64,000 nucleotides of DNA from Proteus vulgaris (GCF_033708015.1 NZ_CP137920.1:2666001-2730000), one strand, 5' to 3'. Shown: positions 49,619 through 58,261, counted from the first letter of the stretch. A program made the numbers and translations. The notes: generated by a model not told the origin, from the letters alone.

Positions 49619-50317
49619 TTAACCTAATTTATTTGAGCCTAAATACCCGCCGAATGGCATCTTTCCTTTGTGTCTTAATTTGCACCCGCTGTATTTATGA
49701 GAGCATTTGTCTTTTAAGGGATCGGTTGTTGGTTGGTCTTTTTCATCTGCAACAGGTGGCCCATCATAACCACAATCAAACCCTCGGTATCGCCACGAGC
49801 AGATATCAGCCTGAATAACCCGTCTAGGTATCAGGGCGTTATCTGTTTCTGTTGGAAGTGCTAATATGTACGTTACAAAGTCTGAATCTGAGCTTTCCCG
49901 TTGCTCAATAACATACTTTTGAACAACTTCTCTTGTTGGATCTGTTTGTGGGTTTCCGTTGGGAAAATTAACAACATCAAGATATTGCTCTAAAACCTGC
50001 CGGCGAGTAACGATAGCGCCTAGCGCATCATCGTAATCGCTATTAATAGCAGTCAGCATTCCATCAAAGTTGGCAAATGTCATTTTTGGTCTATCTGACG
50101 CGCCCTGTGCTGTTACGCTAAAACCGGTAACCTGAACTGGATAAGGCTCATAGCGCAATCCCTGCCAGATAATAGGTTTTAATAAGCCATTCATGCCGTC
50201 ATGAAAGCGATAAATATCACCACCAAAACGGCTCAAATCGACCTCATACAGATCTAACATTGCATTTTGCTGTAAGTCTGTAACGTCTATACGCATCTCT
50301 TGAGGTATATCTCTCAT
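49619..50317 (-). CDS. minor tail protein L, iron-sulfur type
   Basis: 232 residues, lambda gpL family. Start MRDIPQEMRIDVTDLQQNAM. The C-terminal domain has exactly four cysteines at 173, 182, 205 and 212 (CSWRYRGFDC, CSHKYSGC), the pattern of the iron-sulfur cluster of lambda gpL. It forms part of the tail-tip complex between M and the J hub. Overlaps M by four bases. Confidence 0.92.
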   Translation of the reverse strand: MRDIPQEMRIDVTDLQQNAMLDLYEVDLSRFGGDIYRFHDGMNGLLKPIIWQGLRYEPYPVQVTGFSVTAQGASDRPKMTFANFDGMLTAINSDYDDALGAIVTRRQVLEQYLDVVNFPNGNPQTDPTREVVQKYVIEQRESSDSDFVTYILALPTETDNALIPRRVIQADICSWRYRGFDCGYDGPPVADEKDQPTTDPLKDKCSHKYSGCKLRHKGKMPFGGYLGSNKLG

Positions 50318-50643
50318 GCAACAACCTCCTCAAATGTGCAATCTATCTGCCATACTGATGTTCTCGGTGTTACCTGCCAGCCTCGGCAAACAAATTTACG
50401 TTTAGAGTTATCATCACTGGTTAGCCATAAGAATGATTCAACCGCACCGCGCGCCTTAAGAAATTCATCAATCTGCTTACCAATATCAGCATGTTTAATA
50501 AATGAAAGCTGATAAGTCTTTAATTGGTTGTTGATCCCATCTTTAATTCGTTGTTCGTAACCGTTACCAAACCTGGCTACTTTCACCTTAGGATCATTAC
50601 CTACCTGATAAGCCGTTTCTGGTCGCCATTCAAACTCTTCCAT
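50314..50643 (-). CDS. minor tail protein M
   Basis: 109 residues, lambda gpM family: FEWRPETAYQVGNDPKVKVARFG, then NQLKTYQLSFI and a C-terminal RGWQVTPRTSVWQIDCTFEEV. Tail-tip component that joins the tape measure end to L. GGAG precedes ATG. A terminator-like hairpin lies directly upstream. Confidence 0.9.
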   Translation of the reverse strand: MEEFEWRPETAYQVGNDPKVKVARFGNGYEQRIKDGINNQLKTYQLSFIKHADIGKQIDEFLKARGAVESFLWLTSDDNSKRKFVCRGWQVTPRTSVWQIDCTFEEVVA

Positions 50644-50656
50644 TGGTTACTCCAAT

Positions 50657-50680
50657 AAAAAAGGCGACACAAAGCCGCCT
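50657..50680 (-). terminator. terminator-like hairpin inside the late operon, before M
   Basis: Minus-strand AGGCGGC-TTTGT-GTCGCCT followed by TTTTTATT. It faces the late transcript just before the M start, and would need antitermination or partial read-through. Confidence 0.7.
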
Positions 50681-50786
50681 GATCAAATATCAGGATATTA
50701 ATAAATATCCATTAGGTTATTTTATATATTCAGCCCAGAGAAACTTGCCGAAGGAATGGCTGACTTACTTCGGTGTGAGGGAAAAA

Positions 50787-51044
50787 ATGCCTGAAAATAC
50801 TAAAGAGTCATATGAAAATTCAATGTTGCAGTATCTAACAGCTTTACGAGCAGAGACTGCATTCCATAAAACTGTGTTATTTGTATTAGCTAAAAAGAAC
50901 CTAAATCAGGATGATAAAGAAATAATAAGGAGGTTAATTGATAGCTCGAAACAAAGAGAAAAAGCGGCAAACACTGAAATCCTTAGTAACATATACTCAG
51001 AAGAGATAGAAAAATGCTTTGAATTATTTATGGATAATATTTAA
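50787..51044 (+). CDS. small unknown protein, opposite to the tail operon
   Basis: 85 residues, all-alpha and charged (SYENSMLQYLTALRAETAFH, then SKQREKAANTEILSNIYSEEIEK). I place the start at ATG 50787, about six bases after GAGGG; an open frame to 50643 lacks an RBS and overlaps the hairpin. It is one of only two rightward genes in the prophage and sits between the tape-measure cassette and M, so it is likely cargo expressed in the lysogen. Family not recognised. Confidence 0.6.
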   Translation: MPENTKESYENSMLQYLTALRAETAFHKTVLFVLAKKNLNQDDKEIIRRLIDSSKQREKAANTEILSNIYSEEIEKCFELFMDNI

Positions 51045-51048
51045 TCGT

Positions 51049-51318
51049 TTATGGTGCTATTGAATTAAAAAAAGCTTCGTCAGCGCTAGTTTTACATTCA
51101 TATAATTTGAGTAACTTCTCTTTTTCACAGCTCGTTGCCTTTTGCATATCCGCGAGCTGTTTTTCCAGTGATTCAATTCTTTTCACTAAATCTTCCATTG
51201 ATGGTGCGGATGATATTACTGCGGATTTAATCACCATGCCTTTAGCCATTACATTGCCGTTACTATCTTTCATGATCCCATTACCATCCATCATTAATAT
51301 ATTTTCTTGATTACTCAT
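51049..51318 (-). CDS. small coiled-coil phage protein
   Basis: 89 residues. The N-terminal third is Gly/Asn/Met-rich (MDGNGIMKDSNGNVMAKGMV); the middle is a predicted coiled coil (SMEDLVKRIESLEKQLADMQ). GAGG precedes ATG. It follows the tape measure by 15 bases and stops four bases after the convergent rightward gene ends. It may be a tail-tip accessory; function unknown. Confidence 0.6.
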   Translation of the reverse strand: MSNQENILMMDGNGIMKDSNGNVMAKGMVIKSAVISSAPSMEDLVKRIESLEKQLADMQKATSCEKEKLLKLYECKTSADEAFFNSIAP

Positions 51319-51333
51319 AACTACCTCTCTTAA

Positions 51334-54300
51334 TTACCAACTTCTTGATTTTTCCAAAGCACCACCGCTACGCATTTCAGTGCCAAGTACGTCATAAACT
51401 GTACCTCTTACCATTTGCTGTATCTGTTGTGCTTCCTTTTGAGTGATGCCATTAGGTGCTTGAACTTGGAATGTAAAGTTCATATCCCCCATGCTGACAC
51501 CGTTACCGCCTTTGCCCATTTGTCGATTACTGATAACTCGACCATTATCACCTGGTATCATGTATTGATTACCGTTAGATGCTTTGAATATTTCTGGCTT
51601 GCCTCCTTCTCCAACCTGATACATTTTACCAGCACCAACCTGACCGCCATTTTTACGAGCACCCGCAAGCGCAATCATTGCTGGTATTGCTGCCGCCATC
51701 GCAGCCATTCCCCAAGTTGCAGCAGAGCCCATTGTAGCAATACTTGTTGTTGCTGCAGCTGGAGCCATAGCATTTGTAATTGCTGCGCCAGTAGTTGTAG
51801 CCTCCGCTACCGCTTTAGTATTTGACGCTTTACGTAGAGCCTCCTCAGTAACCATATTCTTAACTTGTTGCATACCCATTTGAACCAGAGCGCCAACGGC
51901 TTGGTCTACGATGGTTAAGGCAACATTACGGAAAACATCGTTAAGTGATTGAGTACCCGTTAATAGCCCTGTAATTACGTTAGCGGAACGTTGTCCTAAT
52001 GCATCCAGTCCATCAGCTAAGAATTGATTTGCTTGACTCTGATTACGCCATATATCCCATTGAGCATTCATGCGGTCTTGCTCATATTGAGTATTAGCGG
52101 CATTCATTAACGCTAAACCTTGCTGAGTGATAGCACCTTTTTCAGTCTCAAACTCACGGATAAGCGCAAGTTTACGCTCGTGTTCGTTTTTGAGTTGCTG
52201 AACAGGGTCTACTTGTGCTTTTAAATTATCTTGAGGAGATACAGCGTTTTTAGCCTTTATTTCGGCTATCTGTTGCTGATATTCCGCTTCAATTTCAGCC
52301 TTACGCCTTGCTGCCTGTTCAGTGAGAGATACATCATCTTTTGTTATCCGCTCTAAGTCTGCCAACTGTTTATCGTGAGACTCTTTAGCCTTGGCGACTA
52401 AATCAAGCTCAAGCGCGGCTTTCTTATCAGCTAGATTACGCTCAATGTTGTATTTTTCTTCTGCTAGTTGCTCCGCTTTTTCAATCTGTTCAGGAGATGC
52501 CGTATCACCCAATGCTTTAACCGCGTCATACTTAGCCATTTCAAGAGATCCGTCTTTGTAACCTTTGTTTAAAAGCTCAATTTCTTCTCTCTGGCGTTTT
52601 AGTGCTTCGTATGCTGCATCTGTGGCTTTGGTTGATTCCTTTGTTGTTTTGTTACGTTCGGCTGCTGCATCTTGAGCCTCTTGAGTTGCTGTGGCTATTT
52701 GCTTTAATTGATTTATTTCTTTTTGGTCTGTTATTCCTTTGTCTTCAGCGTAAAACTCAACTTGAAGCTTTCTTTTATCGATTTCGCTTTTTGCGTTAGC
52801 TAGTTTCATATCACGCTCTAGTGACTTTCTTAAATCAAGCCCCTCCTTAGACCACTCGAAAGATACTTTTTCAGCATTAAAGTCTTTTATAGCTTGGGTG
52901 GATATGCCTAACTTTTTAGCAAAGAAGTCTTGCGCATCAGATAGCATTTGCACTTTCTGAACACCGTTTCCAAGTTCGTCGTGAAGCTTTCTTGCTTCCT
53001 CCATTTGATCAGCAACTACTTTGTTAATTTGACGATCTATTTGCAGTAACGCATTCTCAGAGTAAGAAAGCTCAGTAGTTTTACCATCAAGATTTGCCTT
53101 AGCAATTGCCAGATCGTTAGTTAGCTCTTTTTCTTTTTCTCTTGCAGAATCAGGCCTCCAAACTCCAGACTCATTAAGTTTTTTCTGTATGCTTAACTGT
53201 TTGGTTAATGATTCCACTTCTTCTTTTAAATCAGAGATATCTTCTTTTTTCTGCGCTATGTTTTGAGAGGTCTTAACCCTAGCCGCATCAAGTTGTACCC
53301 TATTTAGCTCCTTCAATCTTTCAATTAAGTCTGGTAATTCGTTACTGTAATCTCTAGCCGCTTGCTTGGCACTTTTCATTGCATCTACTACATAGTAAAC
53401 AGCAGCACCAATAAGCATCAGCGCCCCCATCGGTCCACCAAGAGGCGCTGACGCTGCATTAAGAGCTTTCATTGCATTTGACATGGTCAAAGCTGTTGCT
53501 GCAACTCTTGCTTGTGATGCACTCAATGCCTGATTTGCTTGTGTTGATGCGATAGCGGCATTTGTATAAGCGGTTCTTAATCTAGTAACGTTAGCTAATG
53601 CCGTCGCCTCAGCATTAGTTCCGATAGTTAGCTGGTGCTGATCTCTCGCTCTTTTTAGCGCGAAGGCGGCTGCCTCTTTATCTGCTAAGGCTTTCCTTGC
53701 AAGAACTGCTGCCGCATCTCTTTCGGCTATGGTTGCCTGTCTAGTTGCCATGACCGCCGTTATTGTATCTCTGGCTTTTTTTATCTGCGCTACGCTAGCC
53801 ATTGCTAATGCGCCAACATATCTTGATCCTATTACCGCAGCAACCGCCGTTAAAATAGTACCCATCTCTGATAAATTTTGACTAACGGTAATTACAGCAT
53901 CACTGAATACGTTAATAGATGCCTTTATTGTTGTGTTCTCGCCAAGGAACTTAGTTAAGTTATTCCCTGCTTCTTGAAATGCCTGCGACATTGTTCGAGT
54001 GGTTTTAGCAAACTCTTTGCCTATCGAGTCCCCCTGAGACAGCAAACCATTCACAACAACATCAGTGGTTAGCTTGCCTTCTGCTGCCATTTTACGGAGT
54101 TGACCAATACCAACACCCATCGAGTCAGCAAGAGCAACCATCAAGCGACTACCTTGCTCCGCTACTGAGTTAAATTCCTCACCGCGCAGAACGCCAGACG
54201 CGATACCCTGCGATAACTGAATAATGGCGTTTTCTGCTTCCTGCGCAGTAGCACCTGATACGATAAAGCCTTGGTTGATGATGGATGTTAATTTTGCCAA

Positions 54301-54702
54301 GTCTGCTGCTGATGTATTGTATTCTCTCGTTCCTCGCTCTAATCGTGCGTAGAGTGTAGCAGTGGCATCAAGGCTAGATCGCGTTGCTTGAGAGATATCA
54401 AATACTCGCTGTGTGACATCAATCAGTGACTCACTTGCACGAACTGAGTTAGATAGTTTATTGTTTAATTCAGTCCACGCCTCAGAATAACTTGTAACCA
54501 TTGATACCGATAAATAACCAGTCAGAGCCGCCGCAACTTTGGACAGAGACTGCATTGAACGCTCTGTGTTATTTACTGACTGAGACGTTCGGTTAAAGCT
54601 ACTATCCATACGATTAAGGCGTTGCTCTAACTGTTGCTGAGATGTAAGCAATTGCCGAACATCCATTTGAACTTGATAAACGATTTCGCCTACATTTGCC
54701 AT
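51334..54702 (-). CDS. tail tape measure protein
   Basis: 1,122 residues. The N-terminal domain (about 60-250) is the lambda/TP901 tape-measure type with SYSEAWTELNNKLSNSVRA and GEEFNSVAEQGSRLMVALAD. Long helical coiled-coil stretches follow (about 300-880), with a hydrophobic patch at 415-435. The C-terminal part has the lambda gpH end (NVITGLLTGTQSLNDVFRNV, GKMYQVGEGGKPEIF). It sets tail length and is ejected with the DNA. AAGGAG before ATG. At roughly 1.5 A per helical residue the tail would be near 150-170 nm. Confidence 0.94.
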   Translation of the reverse strand: MANVGEIVYQVQMDVRQLLTSQQQLEQRLNRMDSSFNRTSQSVNNTERSMQSLSKVAAALTGYLSVSMVTSYSEAWTELNNKLSNSVRASESLIDVTQRVFDISQATRSSLDATATLYARLERGTREYNTSAADLAKLTSIINQGFIVSGATAQEAENAIIQLSQGIASGVLRGEEFNSVAEQGSRLMVALADSMGVGIGQLRKMAAEGKLTTDVVVNGLLSQGDSIGKEFAKTTRTMSQAFQEAGNNLTKFLGENTTIKASINVFSDAVITVSQNLSEMGTILTAVAAVIGSRYVGALAMASVAQIKKARDTITAVMATRQATIAERDAAAVLARKALADKEAAAFALKRARDQHQLTIGTNAEATALANVTRLRTAYTNAAIASTQANQALSASQARVAATALTMSNAMKALNAASAPLGGPMGALMLIGAAVYYVVDAMKSAKQAARDYSNELPDLIERLKELNRVQLDAARVKTSQNIAQKKEDISDLKEEVESLTKQLSIQKKLNESGVWRPDSAREKEKELTNDLAIAKANLDGKTTELSYSENALLQIDRQINKVVADQMEEARKLHDELGNGVQKVQMLSDAQDFFAKKLGISTQAIKDFNAEKVSFEWSKEGLDLRKSLERDMKLANAKSEIDKRKLQVEFYAEDKGITDQKEINQLKQIATATQEAQDAAAERNKTTKESTKATDAAYEALKRQREEIELLNKGYKDGSLEMAKYDAVKALGDTASPEQIEKAEQLAEEKYNIERNLADKKAALELDLVAKAKESHDKQLADLERITKDDVSLTEQAARRKAEIEAEYQQQIAEIKAKNAVSPQDNLKAQVDPVQQLKNEHERKLALIREFETEKGAITQQGLALMNAANTQYEQDRMNAQWDIWRNQSQANQFLADGLDALGQRSANVITGLLTGTQSLNDVFRNVALTIVDQAVGALVQMGMQQVKNMVTEEALRKASNTKAVAEATTTGAAITNAMAPAAATTSIATMGSAATWGMAAMAAAIPAMIALAGARKNGGQVGAGKMYQVGEGGKPEIFKASNGNQYMIPGDNGRVISNRQMGKGGNGVSMGDMNFTFQVQAPNGITQKEAQQIQQMVRGTVYDVLGTEMRSGGALEKSRSW

Positions 54703-54721
54703 TTATCGGCTCCTTAAAATG

Positions 54722-54746
54722 AAAAACCCCGCCGATTGGCAGGGTT
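54722..54746 (-). terminator. terminator-like hairpin before the tape measure gene
   Basis: Minus-strand AACCCTGCC-AATC-GGCGGGGTT followed by TTT. All bases pair, with one G-T. It lies between the three-gene insert and the tape measure RBS. Confidence 0.75.
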
Positions 54747-54770
54747 ACTTTGATTAATTACTGTATAAAG

Positions 54771-55079
54771 TTAATACTTAACGCTTCGCACTTCTCGTAG
54801 CATATCGTCAGCTTCACTACATCTATCTTTTTGTTCTTCTGGTATTTTTTCTCCAGACTCGCGCATCAAATCACAAACCATGCTAATTCTACCTTGCTCA
54901 AATGCATGACCCATTGATGCGATAACGAAACCCTCGCACGACTCTTTATCTTTGTGGTTAATACAAGCTGCCTTTGCAACATCTGGTATCTTTATATTTT
55001 CTTTAGCAATAGAACCAGCGCTAAAGAAAATAGATAAGGTAGTCAATACCCAGAGTGGTGTAACTAATATCTTTCTCAC
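54771..55079 (-). CDS. small secreted protein, third gene of the insert
   Basis: 102 residues with a signal peptide (RKILVTPLWVLTTLSIFFSAGSIA) and a mature part with four cysteines (CINHKDKESC, VCDLMRE, RCSEAD), probably two disulfides in the periplasm. The start is GTG 55079, which overlaps the stop of a three-codon leader (ATG GCA TTG TGA) behind GAGG. Function unknown; an envelope role such as superinfection exclusion is possible but unproven. Confidence 0.65.
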   Translation of the reverse strand: MRKILVTPLWVLTTLSIFFSAGSIAKENIKIPDVAKAACINHKDKESCEGFVIASMGHAFEQGRISMVCDLMRESGEKIPEEQKDRCSEADDMLREVRSVKY

Positions 55080-55112
55080 AATGCCATCCTCTATGGTTAG
55101 TTTATTTTTAAA

Positions 55113-55418
55113 CTACCTTCTTTTTAAGATTTCTTTTATTTTCTCGTGATTTGTTTCTTGAGTAGAGTCTGCATCTAAGATGTTTCTTTTTTCTGTTGAT
55201 GAGATCGATTTACCTTCAATTGCATCAACAATTGATCCACAACCAAAGAAAACAGCCCCTATTAATGATGAGAAACATCCACCAAACACAAGTAGTGTTA
55301 TATTTGGCATTTGTTCAGCTATCTTATAATTAGATGTGTTAACAAAAGATATTACCCCTAAAAATATAGACACGATACCAATTGCCAATAATACCCCGCC
55401 AGCATGCTTTAAATTCAC
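55113..55418 (-). CDS. small membrane protein, second gene of the insert
   Basis: 101 residues with two membrane helices (GGVLLAIGIVSIFLGVISF, about 7-25; ITLLVFGGCFSSLIGAVFFG, about 40-60) and a charged cytosolic tail. The start is GTG 55418 in the same GAGG-ATG-NNN-TTGTGA context as the next gene. No family recognised. Position within the tail operon and membrane location suggest cargo acting on the lysogen envelope. Confidence 0.6.
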   Translation of the reverse strand: MNLKHAGGVLLAIGIVSIFLGVISFVNTSNYKIAEQMPNITLLVFGGCFSSLIGAVFFGCGSIVDAIEGKSISSTEKRNILDADSTQETNHEKIKEILKRR

Positions 55419-55469
55419 AACACCATCCTCGTTAGTTAATGTTTGAACAATATTACCTTATTGAGTTTA

Positions 55470-55865
55470 TTACAGAAAATACAATTCCTCTTCTTTCCCT
55501 GTATTCCAACCTTCTTTTAGTAATTTATCATTCATTTCATTTAATTTACTTAAATCACCATTCTTCTTGTATATTCCACTTAATATTGAATGCGCATAAT
55601 GGTTTGGGTAATAAAATTTATTATTTGATAACGTTCCGGTTGTTCTTGAATACTCATCCATGCTCTCTACGTGCCTTTTCTTCATTGCTTGCATTACAAT
55701 TGATGATATGGCTATCGACTTCTCGCACAGTAAAATAACATTTTCTTGGTTATTATCAGCTTTCTGTTTTTTTATTTCTTCTAGCAACGAAAAATGGAGC
55801 GCTACAATTTCATCTTTATCCAAAAAGGCAATTTTAGATAGTTGCTCTCTAATTGCATTAATCAT
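55470..55865 (-). CDS. unknown protein, first gene of the insert
   Basis: 131 residues, mostly helical: INAIREQLSKIAFLDKDEI, KKQKADNNQENVILLCEKSI, then YAHSILSGIYKKNGDLSKLN, which looks like a TPR-type helical pair. AGGA lies nine bases before ATG. AT-rich compared with the neighbouring structural genes, which suggests a separate origin. Follows the tail chaperone by 93 bases. Not a recognised structural protein. Confidence 0.6.
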   Translation of the reverse strand: MINAIREQLSKIAFLDKDEIVALHFSLLEEIKKQKADNNQENVILLCEKSIAISSIVMQAMKKRHVESMDEYSRTTGTLSNNKFYYPNHYAHSILSGIYKKNGDLSKLNEMNDKLLKEGWNTGKEEELYFL

Positions 55866-55958
55866 AATAAATATCCTGTCTTATGCTAGTAAAACGGTTA
55901 AAAGATAAAAGTATTTATTATGTTATATAGATGGTGATGCAAAAGAAAGCAAACTAAC

Positions 55959-56651
55959 TCATTTACGCTTCCTGCTAACCAATCGGCGCTTACCACTGAT
56001 CAGTTCATCATTACGCTTATCATCTTGCTTCATGATGTTGTCGTATTCTTCTTTAGTGAAGCCTTTCTCATCAGGATATTTAGCTTTAAGCATCATCTGA
56101 AATTCAGTCATGGTTAACTGTTCGGCTTCATCTCTATTCATACCAAAATGAGCGCGAGCAGAGCTAATGTAGTCAATTGCCATAAACTCATCTGAGAATT
56201 CATTTTTGCCTTCGTTACGTTGAAGTTTGCGGATCTTCGCTTTACCGATAATTCCGTGAGTGAACAACTCTCTTGCAATGACGATAATGTCAGCAATTGG
56301 CATCTTGCCGTTTTTATAGACAATACCGCGTTTACCGGATTTCCATTCGCCAATAATTTCCGAACAATCATCATCACAGCACGCCTGCATAACCATCATT
56401 GCAGTTTGTAGGATATTGCGTCCGTATGTTGGTTTGCTAATGACCTTTATTAACCACTCAGGAATAACCCTGTAATTCATTACGGCACGAGTAATTAAAT
56501 CTTGCACCTCAGCGCCATTTAATTGACCGTAGGCACTCACAATCTGTTTAGGCTCACCGATTTTTGTCATATTGATGAACGATGGTCTAAATAAGTAATC
56601 CTTTTTATCAGTAGAGATAACCATCTCCCCGATTTCTAAAATAGGTGTCAT
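55959..56651 (-). CDS. probable tail assembly chaperone (gpG position)
   Basis: 230 residues, helical and cytosolic (start LEIGEMVISTDKKDYLFRPS; CCDDDCSEIIGEWKSG in the middle; basic end). It occupies the place of the lambda G/GT chaperones, between tail tube and tape measure. I see no slippery heptamer or downstream frame that would support a programmed frameshift, so it may work as a single product. The family assignment rests mainly on position. Confidence 0.5.
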   Translation of the reverse strand: MTPILEIGEMVISTDKKDYLFRPSFINMTKIGEPKQIVSAYGQLNGAEVQDLITRAVMNYRVIPEWLIKVISKPTYGRNILQTAMMVMQACCDDDCSEIIGEWKSGKRGIVYKNGKMPIADIIVIARELFTHGIIGKAKIRKLQRNEGKNEFSDEFMAIDYISSARAHFGMNRDEAEQLTMTEFQMMLKAKYPDEKGFTKEEYDNIMKQDDKRNDELISGKRRLVSRKRK

Positions 56652-56700
56652 AATCCCTCCTGAATATTATCAAGGGCACTCGAAAGCACCCTTTGTAATA

Positions 56701-57453
56701 TTATTCGGTGACAGTAACGACACACTTAGCTGTCTTTGCGCCGTCCTCTGAGGTGATGGTGACGTTAGCAACACCAGTAGCAACGCCGCGAGCCGTAACG
56801 ACAGTACCTACCTGTGACACTGTCGCAAATGCTGGCTTGTCGCTAACTGCGGTGCAGGTTTTGTTGGTCGCATCACCCGGAGTGAATTTCACCATGATAG
56901 ATTTAGTTTCCCCGACCTTTACTGTGGTAGCAGACGGGTCAACCGAGATACTTTCAACTGCGATTTCTTCTGTTAGCCATTCAACCGTAGTTGCAGTATG
57001 AACTTTTAATTCGCCTGAATAGGTGGCAAGTTCTCTGGTTGGAAACTCCATCGACCATGACGTGAAGTTGAAGTATCCTTGGAGGATTTCCTTCCCGTCA
57101 CCGCGCATGTCCAATTGAACCCAGTAGCCAGTTTGTCGACGAGCTTGAATCTCTTCCAGCAATTCCTTAGCAAAGTTCATGGCAGAAGTAGAGCCTGGCA
57201 ATGGAGTGACTCTCATTTCACCATCAACACTAATTGTTAAGTCGGCTCCGGTCACGATAGCTTCTGACAGACCAGGAGTATCATCAGCATTAGAGTTTAC
57301 GGTCTCCATCCCATAATCGAGACTCTTGCTTGTAACCGCACCAAAGCGCATAAAAGAACTCTGATCTGGAACTTGTGATGGACAGCCTTTTGCAATACGC
57401 AAAATACCATGATCACCTAGCATATTACCTTTATCTTCTGGGCATTGTGCCAT
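56701..57453 (-). CDS. major tail tube protein with C-terminal Ig-like domain
   Basis: 250 residues. The first about 165 form the tail tube domain (DDTPGLSEAIVTGADLTISVDGE region, then FTSWSMEFPTRELATYSGEL). The last about 85 are a Big_2-type Ig-like domain (ISVDPSATTVKVGETKSIMV, then VTITSEDGAKTAKCVVTVT) that would project from the tube, as in lambda gpV. Such domains bind weakly to cell-surface sugars and are dispensable in lambda. Confidence 0.85.
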   Translation of the reverse strand: MAQCPEDKGNMLGDHGILRIAKGCPSQVPDQSSFMRFGAVTSKSLDYGMETVNSNADDTPGLSEAIVTGADLTISVDGEMRVTPLPGSTSAMNFAKELLEEIQARRQTGYWVQLDMRGDGKEILQGYFNFTSWSMEFPTRELATYSGELKVHTATTVEWLTEEIAVESISVDPSATTVKVGETKSIMVKFTPGDATNKTCTAVSDKPAFATVSQVGTVVTARGVATGVANVTITSEDGAKTAKCVVTVTE

Positions 57454-57485
57454 GTTATAACCTCTTTATTTTCTTTATTTGCAAA

Positions 57486-57508
57486 TAAAAAAGGCCGCTT
57501 ATGCGACC
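57486..57508 (-). terminator. terminator-like hairpin before the tail tube gene
   Basis: Minus-strand GGTCGC-ATAA-GCGGCC followed by TTTTTTATTT, 18 bases after the tail-terminator stop. It may end part of the head transcript or be read through. Confidence 0.75.
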
Positions 57509-57526
57509 CGTTGAGATGTGTTTAAT

Positions 57527-57895
57527 TTAAGATGTACAGCGGAAAGAAAGCTTGAGGATAAACCGACCTTCTTCTGTCGGGATAGGTCTTGGTAGACCGC
57601 CTAAGTTATAGATTGAATTGAGTTCGCAATCTAACGAGTTGCTAGCAACGTAATTTAGAATTTCATTAGCTCTTATCAGTGCAGGTTCAGGATCATACTG
57701 CGCAGATACTAGAACAAGCGTCACGAAATCATCAGCACCCAAATCAGCAAATCGTCCGCTACCATCATCAGGCTGAATAACAGCATATTGCTGAGTCTTT
57801 TCGTCTGGTTGCTCATTCCACGTCAGATATTGAACGATGAAACCATCGAGCAGATTACCTCTGTTTAAGTAGCGCTCAAACTTCTCATGTATCAT
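57527..57895 (-). CDS. tail terminator protein
   Basis: 122 residues (EKFERYLNRGNLLDGFIVQ, then QYAVIQPDDGSG and NLGGLPRPIPTEEGR). Size, position before the tail tube and the general pattern fit phage tail-termination proteins, which cap the tube at the head-proximal end (gpU role). Starts within the end of the preceding gene (four-base overlap). Confidence 0.65.
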   Translation of the reverse strand: MIHEKFERYLNRGNLLDGFIVQYLTWNEQPDEKTQQYAVIQPDDGSGRFADLGADDFVTLVLVSAQYDPEPALIRANEILNYVASNSLDCELNSIYNLGGLPRPIPTEEGRFILKLSFRCTS

Positions 57896-58260
57896 ATTTG
57901 AAGCTCCCGTCTCACCGCGTCATCAATAGCCTTGCGTTCATCTTCAAAACCACGAGATAAGAACTCTTTACGAGCACTTGAACGCCTAAAGTTTTGCTTG
58001 ATTCTAGGATCATGAACATAAACCGCGTAGTTTGCTGTATATCCTACGCGACCGGTTACTCTAGTGCCATTAACAGTGACTTCCCTGAATTGAGAATTGA
58101 TAAGTGTTGATGTGTCAATAGGTGTGTATATAGCCGCTTGAGCGCTACCAATCAATAACGCTGACTGAATAGCTCTCATCACTTTCTTACCTTGTATGTC
58201 ACCAACAAGTGCTCTAAGGTTTGCGTTAGCCTGAGAAATACCCCTTACTTTTGCGCCCAT
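57892..58260 (-). CDS. HK97 gp10-like head-tail / tail completion protein
   Basis: 122 residues, basic: VMRAIQSALLIGSAQAAIYT, PIDTSTLINSQF and GYTANYAVYVHDP, the segment that usually reads YA.YVE...G in gp10-like proteins. Probably a neck or tail completion protein. Overlaps the next gene by four bases. Confidence 0.65.
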   Translation of the reverse strand: MGAKVRGISQANANLRALVGDIQGKKVMRAIQSALLIGSAQAAIYTPIDTSTLINSQFREVTVNGTRVTGRVGYTANYAVYVHDPRIKQNFRRSSARKEFLSRGFEDERKAIDDAVRRELQI

Positions 58261-58261
58261 A

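Noticed and set aside
51415..51825. Long rightward frame opposite the tape measure 3' end
   Set aside because: It is His/Ser/Cys-rich, as expected from the complement of an Ala/Met-rich coding region, and has no RBS.
56138..56377. Alternative frame inside the tail chaperone as a G/GT-type frameshift product
   Set aside because: It is internal to the gene rather than at its end, and no slippery heptamer was found at a suitable place.
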